In this document: positions 54,320-62,147 of the stretch, in pieces
Numbering within the stretch: the stretch's first letter is position 1
Layout: each line of letters starts with the position of its first letter
NCBI GenBank assembly: GCA_036567785.1
Contig: DATCTV010000062.1
Span: forward strand, 1-64,000
DNA length: 64,000 bases
Source of the DNA: Desulfomonilia bacterium
Lineage (GTDB): Bacteria > Desulfobacterota > Desulfomonilia > UBA1062
Reading direction: 5' to 3'
Translations under genes and position numbers: made by a program
The notes under the pieces: model-generated
Seen by the model: the letters and a program-made list of their open reading frames with translations, nothing else
Told to the model about the DNA's origin: nothing
The model's database searches: none

Positions 54320-55618
54320 ATGTCCGGTTCCGCGAACACAAGGGGTGTTCTTTTCGACGGTATCGCTCCGTCCGAACAGGCGCTGCTGAATCAGATAGAA
54401 ATCGAAGAAAGGGAGGGTTCTGTATTTGTAAAGTGTCCGAACCTCTTTATTCAGCAGCATGTTAAACGAAATTATACCGACAGGATCAGGGATGCCTTGG
54501 GAAGAGATGTCGAGTTCATCATTTCAGAGAAGTCTCCTGAGCCTCCTAAACAGGTAAAGAAGCCGGTTCAGATGATGCTTCCTGAGGCGTCACCTATGGC
54601 AACCGGGGTAAATCCCAAATATACTTTTGATAATTTTGTTGTAGGGAAATGCAATGCATTCGCATTTCAAGCTGCAAAGGCTGTCGTGGAAGAAGGTACC
54701 AGGTATTCACCGCTGTATTATTATTCCGATACCGGACTGGGAAAGAGCCACATCGCACATGCAATCGGCAACGGAATAATAGGAAGGAGAAAGGGTGTAA
54801 AGGCTAAGTACACGACAGCCCAGGACTTTTCACAGGAGTATGTGTATGCAGTCAGGAATGACTGCCTTGACAAGTTCAAGAGAACCTACAGGTGCGGCCT
54901 GGACCTGCTGTTCATAGACGATGTCCATGTTTTTTCAAGCAAGGAAAAAACCCAGATGGAGGTCTCCTCCCTGCTCGATGACATCATGGCTATGGGCACA
55001 CAGGTCGTGTTCGCGGGATACAGGCCGCCGGGTACCATACAGCAGCTTGACAAGGGGCTCAAATCAAGGATGTCTTCGGGGCTGTTGATACATATCAAAT
55101 CGCCTGACATGCTCACAAGATCGGCGATTGTCAGGGCAAAGGCCGGTGCCGAGAATATAATCATGCCTGACGAGGTCGTGGAATTTATAAGCGGTACTGT
55201 CGTAAGCAATATAAGAGACCTTGAAAGTGCGGTCATGACTGTAATAGCAATGGCCTCACTCATGAAGCGTGAGATAAATATGGATATCGTGCATGAGGCG
55301 CTTGAAGGTACTATTACAAGAAGGACTCGCATAGATATTCCATTTATCCTTGAGGTTGTTTCGAGGAATTTCGGCATTGATAAAGATGCCCTAGTGTCTC
55401 CTTCACGGAAAAAGGAAATTGCCTATCCCCGGCAGATTGCGATTTACCTCTGCCGTCAGTACACAAGGGATTCGTTGCAGACAATAGGCGAGGCATTCGG
55501 AAGAAAGCATTCATCAGTCATCCATACTCTTGAAGTCATGGATGCCCAGTACAGGGACAATCTCAAGACGAAAAAGGAAGTGGATTTTATTATGGAGAAG
55601 ATAGAGGCAGGCGTCTGA
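54320..55618 (+). CDS. dnaA: Divergent DnaA-like AAA+ initiator protein
   Basis: A 432-residue DnaA homologue. Domain I is shortened, starting at the second half (F-V-K-C-P-N-L-F-I-Q-Q-H-V). Domain III starts with Y-T-F-D-N-F-V-V-G-K. Walker A reads S-D-T-G-L-G-K-S-H (136-144), where the first Gly of the usual G-G-V-G-L-G-K-T-H is Ser. Walker B is L-L-F-I-D-D-V-H, and the region L-K-S-R-M keeps the Arg finger. Domain IV has P-R-Q-I-A-I-Y-L-C-R and F-G-R-K-H-S-S-V-I-H, where the canonical G-R-D-H has Lys. dnaN and recF are not adjacent. It may be the genome's only DnaA or a paralog; the changes favour a paralog. Confidence 0.8.
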   Translation: MSGSANTRGVLFDGIAPSEQALLNQIEIEEREGSVFVKCPNLFIQQHVKRNYTDRIRDALGRDVEFIISEKSPEPPKQVKKPVQMMLPEASPMATGVNPKYTFDNFVVGKCNAFAFQAAKAVVEEGTRYSPLYYYSDTGLGKSHIAHAIGNGIIGRRKGVKAKYTTAQDFSQEYVYAVRNDCLDKFKRTYRCGLDLLFIDDVHVFSSKEKTQMEVSSLLDDIMAMGTQVVFAGYRPPGTIQQLDKGLKSRMSSGLLIHIKSPDMLTRSAIVRAKAGAENIIMPDEVVEFISGTVVSNIRDLESAVMTVIAMASLMKREINMDIVHEALEGTITRRTRIDIPFILEVVSRNFGIDKDALVSPSRKKEIAYPRQIAIYLCRQYTRDSLQTIGEAFGRKHSSVIHTLEVMDAQYRDNLKTKKEVDFIMEKIEAGV

Positions 55619-55815
55619 CCCTGACCGGGCAGGGCATGATAACTTCGCATCCCCTCTGGAAATTGTTTCAAACCGGCTTCCTTTAAACTCTTATCAAGGG
55701 TCAGGACCTTTTCGTGAAATCTTTTGCTGAATTCGGAAGCTAAAGTAATGCCGGTTCTTTCCGATAAAAACAGTAACCAGTATTTTTCTGAAAAAAACCA
55801 GGCAAGGAGAACAAA

Positions 55816-58464
55816 ATGGAAAGAATGCAACGTTGTTCAGTAAAAGAATTCATAAAATACATTTCAATTATACTTATTTCTTTTATTGCATTTATGCCGG
55901 CGTGTGGAGGTGGCGGTGGTGGTAGCGACGGCGGAGCAGGTGATGATCTGGCCATTGTTTCCACAACTCCTGCAGACGGGGCGACTGATGTTGATATTAC
56001 TACAACAGTGCAGCTTGTTTTCAATACCCCGGTTGACCCTGCTACGCTGGAAAGCGAAGGTGCAGGATCCTTCGTTGACAGCGAAGGTGATGACGTTGAT
56101 CTGGATTTGAGTATAAGCGGCGACGGAAAGACAGTAACGTTGACGCCTAAAGAGCCGCTTGACTACGGCGAGACATATACGCTTACACTCTATGCGGGCG
56201 TAGTAAAAAACACTTCCGGCAAAGGTCTCGTATCGGATGCCAGCTTCAGCTTCACGACCGAGGCTCAGCCCGAGTCGTTTGGCGTTTCATCCAGGTCTCC
56301 GGCCTCTGATGCGACAAATGTTTCCATAAATACTGCAATAGATATAGTCTTTAATATGCCTCTCAATCAGTCAACCGTTTCAGCAACCACTTTCAATGTC
56401 ACGCACGGCGGTACGCCCGTTAACGGTAGTATAACGTTTCCGACGGCTTATACCGCAAGGTTGACACCAACGGCGGCGCTTAGCTACGGAACCTTATATA
56501 CTGTTACGCTTACATCAGGCATTCATAACCATCTCGGCCAGGCGCTTGCCGGGCAGTCCTATAATTTTACAACGGCAGTGGACCCTGATGCGCTCACGGT
56601 TGATTCGACCACTCCCGCTTCAGCCGCAGAAAATGTCAGTGTTTCGACATCCATTATCGTGGTTTTCAATCAGAGTATAAATTGGAATACAGTTAACAAC
56701 ACGACATTCATTGTTAAAATTCATGGAACTTCAAACCCGATAAGCGGAAATTACCACACGGACAACAGAACAGTAGTATTTACACCTAATACGCCAGGCT
56801 TCAGTTACGGAACTCAATATGATGTAACGATAACAACGGGCCTGCAGAGCAGTGAGGGGCATGCCCTGGCTGCAGACTATAACTTCAGTTTTACAACGAT
56901 TAGCCAGCCGGATACATTCTATGTTGCTAGCAATGTTCCGAACGATGACGCGACCGATGTGTCGGTGAATGCCCCGATTGTTATAACATTCAATATGGCT
57001 GTAGATATTGGAACAGTGGCATATGGCAGTTCTTTCAGCGTTATTGCAGAAGGAGTAGCATCCCCTGTTGAAGGCGCAATCACATTTTCGCAACAGAATA
57101 CTGTCATGACCTTCACCCCGATTGAAGCGCTATCGACAGATACTGTTTACTGGGTCAATCTGACCCATGATATTAAAAGTGCTGTCGGGTCGCTTCCTCT
57201 ATTTGCTAAAGAATACACATTCACAACTTCAGCCGCCACGCACAACAGCGGCGACCCTGATATGGGATTCGGCACAGGCGGAATCGTAAAGGCTTTAATC
57301 GGAAGCTGGTCCAGTTCGGGCGCCTTGTTATTGATGCCTGACGGCACCATTGTTGCAGGCGGAGGAAGCTTTCACGGCTCATCGGACTACAGATTTGCAG
57401 TTGCCGCATTCGATTTTATCGACGGTTCTTATATTGGATCAGTTACGACGCCTATTGAAGGTAGCACGGGATCGAGGATCGAAAGACTTGCCCTTCAAGG
57501 AGATAAGCTGATCGCTGCCGGAAACTGGACGGAGAGTGAAAGTGACGAAAGCATCCCCGTTCTTGTCAGATACGCCAGCGGAGCGCTTGACCCAACCTTC
57601 GGTTCAAACGGAGTGGTCAAGGAGCCTTTCAGCGATACTGGCATGAGAGAATTGAGTGATATGATGGTGCTCGACAGCAACAAGATACTCGGTACTGGCG
57701 TTTATTACAGCACCAGTTCCCCCAACTATAACGGTTTCCTGGTGCGGTATAATGAAAACGGCACGCGTGATGCATCATTCGGCACGAACGGTCTGGTTAC
57801 GATAACATATGGAAGCCATAATTATGCTTCGAGGTGCTTCGATATCCGCAGCAACGGGAAGATAGTCATCGGAGGAATTTATACTGATGATATGACTACA
57901 TTCCATTATGTGCTCACGCAGTATAACGCTGACGGTACGCTCGATACCGGTTTCGGAACTAACGGATTTGCCGTTTCCGATTTAACCTTTACCGATCCTG
58001 ACAATATGAGCGGTGATATAATTCTCCAGGATGACGGAAAGATAGTAATGACAGGAAAATATTCCGACGGATCGAAACTGGTATTCCTTGTAGCAAGATT
58101 CAACAGCAACGGATCGGTTGATACTTCATTCGGCACGAACGGAAAAACCACCACATCGATCGGCACCGGTGACGCCCAGGCCTGCACCATTGTTTTTGAC
58201 AACACAGGTAATATAATCGTTGCCGGATTGTCCAAGAACGGTACAACCAACATGCTCGCGCTTGCAAGGTACACTGCAGGCGGTGTACTTGACACCACCT
58301 TCGGTAATGGTGGGACAGTTACAATGGATACGGGTATGGGAACTTCGATCTCAAGGAGCATGAATGTCCTTGTACAGCCTTCTGATGGAAAGATAGTCGT
58401 AACATGCAGAGGCGGTGACGACATGGGCAACGGCGTATTTGCAGTAGCAAGGTTCTGGTCGTAA
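55816..58464 (+). CDS. Lipoprotein with four Ig-like (Big_5) domains and delta-60 repeats
   Basis: An 882-residue surface protein. The lipobox F-M-P-A-C (about C30) is followed by a Gly-run tether. Four Big_5/SbsA-type Ig-like domains of about 100 residues each follow, opening with S-T-T-P-A-D-G-A-T-D-V, S-R-S-P-A-S-D-A-T-N-V, S-T-T-P-A-S-A-A-E-N-V and S-N-V-P-N-D-D-A-T-D-V, and each ending near F-T-T. The C-terminal half holds six delta-60 repeats, marked by D-P-T-F-G-S-N-G, D-A-S-F-G-T-N-G, D-T-G-F-G-T-N-G, D-T-S-F-G-T-N-G and similar, which predict a beta-propeller. Probably surface adhesion or binding. It ends in a bidirectional terminator. Confidence 0.85.
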   Translation: MERMQRCSVKEFIKYISIILISFIAFMPACGGGGGGSDGGAGDDLAIVSTTPADGATDVDITTTVQLVFNTPVDPATLESEGAGSFVDSEGDDVDLDLSISGDGKTVTLTPKEPLDYGETYTLTLYAGVVKNTSGKGLVSDASFSFTTEAQPESFGVSSRSPASDATNVSINTAIDIVFNMPLNQSTVSATTFNVTHGGTPVNGSITFPTAYTARLTPTAALSYGTLYTVTLTSGIHNHLGQALAGQSYNFTTAVDPDALTVDSTTPASAAENVSVSTSIIVVFNQSINWNTVNNTTFIVKIHGTSNPISGNYHTDNRTVVFTPNTPGFSYGTQYDVTITTGLQSSEGHALAADYNFSFTTISQPDTFYVASNVPNDDATDVSVNAPIVITFNMAVDIGTVAYGSSFSVIAEGVASPVEGAITFSQQNTVMTFTPIEALSTDTVYWVNLTHDIKSAVGSLPLFAKEYTFTTSAATHNSGDPDMGFGTGGIVKALIGSWSSSGALLLMPDGTIVAGGGSFHGSSDYRFAVAAFDFIDGSYIGSVTTPIEGSTGSRIERLALQGDKLIAAGNWTESESDESIPVLVRYASGALDPTFGSNGVVKEPFSDTGMRELSDMMVLDSNKILGTGVYYSTSSPNYNGFLVRYNENGTRDASFGTNGLVTITYGSHNYASRCFDIRSNGKIVIGGIYTDDMTTFHYVLTQYNADGTLDTGFGTNGFAVSDLTFTDPDNMSGDIILQDDGKIVMTGKYSDGSKLVFLVARFNSNGSVDTSFGTNGKTTTSIGTGDAQACTIVFDNTGNIIVAGLSKNGTTNMLALARYTAGGVLDTTFGNGGTVTMDTGMGTSISRSMNVLVQPSDGKIVVTCRGGDDMGNGVFAVARFWS

Positions 58465-58483
58465 GGCAGGAACTGGTCTTAAA

Positions 58484-58532
58484 AAATGAAAAAGTCCCCG
58501 GAAGCCCTCAAGGTTTCCGGGGATTTTTTTAT
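58484..58532. terminator. Bidirectional terminator between convergent genes
   Basis: A 9-bp stem TCCCCGGAA/TTCCGGGGA (58495-58503 and 58515-58523) with an 11-nt loop is followed by seven T on the plus strand. It is preceded by an A-rich run that serves as the T run on the minus strand. It serves both the lipoprotein gene and the convergent TetR gene. Confidence 0.85.
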
Positions 58533-58541
58533 AAGGTCATC

Positions 58542-59132
58542 TCAGAGAAGCTTGAGAATCTGTTGCTGAAAACCTGTCAATACACCCTCAATGTTCAATT
58601 TTCTGGTGTCAATAATCGTTGAAAACAATGCCATTCCCTCCCAGAATGCAACCATGGCCGTACTCAGTATTTCCATGTTGATATTATCGGACGATGTGCC
58701 TTCGATCATGGATGTTATGGTCCCGATCCATTGTGAATAGGTCTGCTGGAGTTTTTTTCTGACTGACGGGTTGTACAGGGCTATCTCCCATATCTCCACG
58801 AACAGCCTGGAAAGGTCTTTGTTTAAAGTGATCTTGCTGTTTGCAAATTCAAATATTTCTTGGATAAAGTCCTGGCGCGAACATCCGGATGTATCCTTTG
58901 CCCCAAGCCATTCCTTGAACTGGGAACCGTAATATTCCATAACATGATCTATATAATGCAGAAGGATGCTTTCCTTGCTTTCGAAGTAGTAGTGCAGGAC
59001 TCCATGATTCACTCCGGCAACCTTTGCTATATCCTTGATGGAGGTTTTTTCGAAGGATTTTTCCTTAAGACAAACACTGAGAGCTTCAAAAATCTGCAGC
59101 CTCCGCTCTTCCTTGACATTTTTTCTCGGCAT
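58542..59132 (-). CDS. TetR-family transcriptional regulator
   Basis: A 196-residue repressor. The N-terminal HTH reads R-L-Q-I-F-E-A-L-S-V-C-L ... F-E-K-T-S-I-K-D-I-A-K-V-A-G-V-N-H-G-V-L-H-Y-Y-F-E-S-K-E, the standard TetR pattern. An all-helical ligand-binding domain of ~140 residues follows. ATG at 59132 starts just before the HTH and follows GAAGGGG; the open frame continues to a TTG at 59255 but without TetR-like sequence. It is divergent from the aminotransferase pair, whose promoter carries a perfect palindrome, so it probably represses that operon. The inducer is unknown. Confidence 0.9.
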   Translation of the reverse strand: MPRKNVKEERRLQIFEALSVCLKEKSFEKTSIKDIAKVAGVNHGVLHYYFESKESILLHYIDHVMEYYGSQFKEWLGAKDTSGCSRQDFIQEIFEFANSKITLNKDLSRLFVEIWEIALYNPSVRKKLQQTYSQWIGTITSMIEGTSSDNINMEILSTAMVAFWEGMALFSTIIDTRKLNIEGVLTGFQQQILKLL

Positions 59133-59262
59133 GTCCGAATCCCCTTCGCTTAAGAGTTTAATCAGAATGACAAGCTTGTTTACGGCCATACTACGGATTG
59201 ACAGACATAACGTCAAGCAGCCTCTAGCCGTTTGCTGATTTTCACAATGATTCAACAGTCCG

Positions 59263-59307
59263 TTGACAAGGCTGTATTATATGATTATTAGTTAGTCAGC
59301 TGACTAA
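59263..59307 (+). promoter_or_regulatory. Promoter with TetR-type operator of the aminotransferase operon
   Basis: TTGACA (59263-59268), a 17-nt spacer and TATTAG (59286-59291) form a sigma-70 promoter. Immediately after the -10 lies TTAGTCAGCTGACTAA (59292-59307), a perfect 16-bp palindrome covering the expected transcription start. That is a typical place for a TetR-family repressor to bind, and a tetR-type gene is divergent. Confidence 0.7.
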
Positions 59308-59351
59308 AAAAAGTTTTTTAAAAAAATATTCGGGTAACAAAAGGAGGAAAC

Positions 59352-60758
59352 ATGAAGGAAGGCTCTTATGCAAGGATGGACAGGCAGGAAAGGGATTACA
59401 TTCATTATCTTTTTGGAAAGCATATCTCTCACGGACAGGTGCGTTACCTCAGATGCGCACATCTCGATACGTATGAAAGGAAGAGAAAACATGTAGGTTT
59501 TACTGATGCGGAATCAGGAAGATACTTTTATGATGCCTTCAGTTCTGCAGGCTGTTTCAATGTCGGCAGGATGAACCCCGAGATCATAAAGGTGCTTGAG
59601 GATGCGCTGGATTCTTATGACATGGGTTCGGCGGGTTTTCTTTCCAAACCCAAAATCGAATTTGCAGAGAAACTTGCACGCGTATCGCCGGGAGATATGA
59701 ACCGTGTAGTATTATGTGCTACGGGTGCCGATGCATGTGCCTGTGCAATGAAACTTGCAAAAGGGGCTACCGGCCGCAACGAAATTATTACCATGGTCAA
59801 GGCGTATCACGGGCATGAAGGGTTCAGTCTTTCGGGTAACGGAAAAGACTATTACAAGGAACTGTTCCTTCCTCTGATGCCGGGATTCAAACTGGCACCA
59901 TTTAACGATCTCGAAGCAGTCAAGAAGCTTGCATCAAAAAACACGGCCGCCATTGTCCTGGAGCCTGTTCAGGGTGAAGGCGGAATTCACGTGGCGAAAA
60001 AGGAATATATGCTCGGTCTGCGAAAACTCTGCGACGAACTTGGGATAATGCTTGTCTTCGACGAGGTCCAGACAGGCATAGGAAGGACCGGAAAACTATG
60101 GTGCTCTGAGCATTACGGCGTCGTACCGGATATAATGTTTCTGGCTAAATCCATAAGCGGAGGTTTATATCCCAACGGCGCTGTTGTTTATCGTGATATA
60201 AAACTTTTGAGTGACTATGTTGATAAAAATCCCACATTCCATGCAGCGTTAAGCGGTGGAACCGATCTGGCCTGTATTGTCTCAAGCAGGGTGCTGGACT
60301 TCATTATCGATAATAAGATCAGTGATAATGCAGCTGTGGCGGGAAAACGCTTCAAGGAAGGACTGGAGGCGTTATGGCGTGAAAATCCCAAACTGATCAA
60401 AGAGGTAAGGGGCCTTGGACTCATGATAGGCATGGAGTATAATTATGAATTTGTAGGCGCGCTGATGGCCGAATGTCTGGCTGCAAACGGTATATGGGCG
60501 GCATATTCCGGGAATGCGCCTCAGGTTATGCGCTTCCAGATACCTATTACTGTAACCATGGAGGAGGTCGAGGATATGCTCGTAAGGATAAGGCAGTCTG
60601 TCAAGGACATGAGAAAATACCTTATTCCTCTTTTGCCTCTGGCAAGGTTTTCCATGTTCCGCAAGCTGCTCGACAACCTTCATATTCAGATAGTGGCGTT
60701 CAATCTTATGAGGGATATCGAAGAATTCATTATGATTAAGATATTGAGAAGATCTTAA
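59352..60758 (+). CDS. Class III PLP-dependent aminotransferase, likely catalytic subunit
   Basis: A 468-residue fold-type I PLP enzyme. It has A-T-G-A-D-A (phosphate loop) at 123-128, ring-stacking Y152-H153-G154, D237 of F-D-E-V-Q-T-G and the Schiff-base lysine K266 in L-A-K-S-I-S-G-G. In class III enzymes a T-F/Y-G-G motif near residue 300 donates Thr to the other subunit's PLP phosphate. Here it reads A-L-S-G-G, with Leu300 at the Thr position. A ~50-residue C-terminal extension (L-A-R-F-S-M-F-R-K-L-L-D onward) is amphipathic. GGAGG precedes the ATG. A paralogue follows 14 nt later. The substrate is unknown. Confidence 0.85.
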   Translation: MKEGSYARMDRQERDYIHYLFGKHISHGQVRYLRCAHLDTYERKRKHVGFTDAESGRYFYDAFSSAGCFNVGRMNPEIIKVLEDALDSYDMGSAGFLSKPKIEFAEKLARVSPGDMNRVVLCATGADACACAMKLAKGATGRNEIITMVKAYHGHEGFSLSGNGKDYYKELFLPLMPGFKLAPFNDLEAVKKLASKNTAAIVLEPVQGEGGIHVAKKEYMLGLRKLCDELGIMLVFDEVQTGIGRTGKLWCSEHYGVVPDIMFLAKSISGGLYPNGAVVYRDIKLLSDYVDKNPTFHAALSGGTDLACIVSSRVLDFIIDNKISDNAAVAGKRFKEGLEALWRENPKLIKEVRGLGLMIGMEYNYEFVGALMAECLAANGIWAAYSGNAPQVMRFQIPITVTMEEVEDMLVRIRQSVKDMRKYLIPLLPLARFSMFRKLLDNLHIQIVAFNLMRDIEEFIMIKILRRS

Positions 60759-60772
60759 AAAGGAGGGTCAGG

Positions 60773-62020
60773 ATGAATAAACCAGAAAAATACAACAATA
60801 CGGACAAGGATATGTTTTTCGAAAAAGCGGCCAAGGTCTTTTCATCGGGCATGGTTGATATGATCAAGTCACAAGGATTCTGTTTTCTCGAGAATAAACG
60901 CGAAGGTGCTTACGTTTCCGATACGGATGGAATATCCTATATAGACTGTTATACTTCCGAAGCGACATACAACCTGGGCAGAAGAAATCCGAAACTTGCC
61001 GCATGTCTGAAGAAGGCCATACATGAAACAGATCAGGGCAACTTCGTAATGCTTTCGGAGGAAAAGGCTCTTCTTGCAAGAAAAATAAGCGAATTCATTC
61101 CGGGACCCCTTGAATGCGTATTATATGGTGTCACCAGGGGTGAATCCATGGAAGCTGCATGCAAGCTGGCCAGGGGGTTCACGGAACGTCCTGAACTTGT
61201 GACGGTTGACGGCGGTTCATACGGAGACGGCGGATTCGCCATTTCGCTTTCAGCGAGAAACGACAAGAAGGATTTCGGCGAACTCATTCCTGCAGTTAAA
61301 ATTGTCCCCTTTGGGGATATCAACGCCGCAAAAGCCTCAATCGGAAGCAAGACGGCAGCCTTCATCCTGGAGCCTGTTCAGGCTGAAAACGGATGTCGTG
61401 AGGCGAATTCTGAATATCTGAGGCAACTCAGGTCCTTATGTGATAAATCCGGCGCAAAGCTTATTTTTGATGAGAGCCAGACAGGGTTCGGACGCACAGG
61501 AAAGAAGTTCGCATTCGAGAATGCAGGCATATATCCTGATATTCTTGTAATCGGTGAGGCCATTACAGGCGGAATGTTTCCTATGACAGCCATGGTATTT
61601 ACAAAAGAACTGAAGAATCTCTTTGATGTACATCCCCTCATACATCTCTGCACGTTCGGAGGGCATGATATCGGGTGCCGGGTTGCAATGACGGCGCTTG
61701 ATGAATATGAATATGTTAAACCCTGGGAAAACGCAGATGTCATGGGGAGGCGTCTGATAAACGATCTGAAAGGTATAGTTTCCGAGTACAAGGACGGAAA
61801 AATTTCCGTTAGCGGCAAGGGGCTTCTTATTTCAATGTCGTTTGCTTCGGAAAACAGTGCAAGGGAATTTTGCAACCAGGCTGTAAAAAACGGCGTACTT
61901 TTAAAACAGGGAAAGGTGGACGGCAGGTCCGTCGTAATGAGGCCTGTTTTGACAATATCGGAAACCGAAATAGATATGTTGCTTAATGGTGTGAAAAAGG
62001 CACTGAAAGGTATGGAATAA
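60773..62020 (+). CDS. Class III aminotransferase homologue lacking the PLP lysine
   Basis: A 415-residue paralogue of the preceding enzyme with intact fold motifs but a degraded active site. The lysine block aligns without gaps (P-D-I-L-V-I-G-E-A-I-T-G-G against P-D-I-M-F-L-A-K-S-I-S-G-G), with Glu262 (codon GAG) in place of Lys. The phosphate loop is T-R-G-E and Y-H-G is lost (G-G-S-Y-G-D). D233 is kept, and so is the cross-subunit motif C-T-F-G-G with Thr294. It cannot act alone as a normal aminotransferase; a partner role in a heterodimer is inferred. It lies 14 nt after the first gene with AAGGAGGG, so the two are co-expressed. Confidence 0.82.
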   Translation: MNKPEKYNNTDKDMFFEKAAKVFSSGMVDMIKSQGFCFLENKREGAYVSDTDGISYIDCYTSEATYNLGRRNPKLAACLKKAIHETDQGNFVMLSEEKALLARKISEFIPGPLECVLYGVTRGESMEAACKLARGFTERPELVTVDGGSYGDGGFAISLSARNDKKDFGELIPAVKIVPFGDINAAKASIGSKTAAFILEPVQAENGCREANSEYLRQLRSLCDKSGAKLIFDESQTGFGRTGKKFAFENAGIYPDILVIGEAITGGMFPMTAMVFTKELKNLFDVHPLIHLCTFGGHDIGCRVAMTALDEYEYVKPWENADVMGRRLINDLKGIVSEYKDGKISVSGKGLLISMSFASENSAREFCNQAVKNGVLLKQGKVDGRSVVMRPVLTISETEIDMLLNGVKKALKGME

Positions 62021-62030
62021 CAGACGGACA

Positions 62031-62074
62031 GCCTGTCCCGCTTGAATCCTGATGCGGGGCAGGCATGATTCAAG
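62031..62074 (+). other. Intergenic RNA element with two competing hairpins
   Basis: GCCTGTCCCGC (62031-62041) pairs with GCGGGGCAGGC (62054-62064), an 11-bp stem with one G-T pair. The loop bases with the last stem base, CTTGAATC (62041-62048), pair perfectly with GATTCAAG (62067-62074). The two helices exclude each other, and no T run follows. It lies between the second aminotransferase gene and the amidohydrolase gene. Confidence 0.5.
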
Positions 62075-62147
62075 ATCGACATGTGTACCGGATTGCAGAA
62101 GGGCATTAAACCATATTGTGTATTTCCAATGGTAAAAGCGAGGGGTT

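Noticed and set aside
55456-55830. 124-codon open frame on the minus strand overlapping the DnaA-like gene
   Set aside because: Half of it is antisense to the conserved domain IV of the DnaA-like gene; the rest resembles no family and has no start signals.
60773-62020. Second aminotransferase as a decaying pseudogene
   Set aside because: The frame is intact at normal length, with a strong ribosome binding site and conserved T-F-G-G, D-E-x-Q-T and fold motifs; the losses are limited to specific active-site positions.
62031-62074. H-type pseudoknot riboswitch
   Set aside because: The two helices are real by complementarity, but connecting loops of 0 and 2 nt make simultaneous formation implausible; kept only as competing hairpins.
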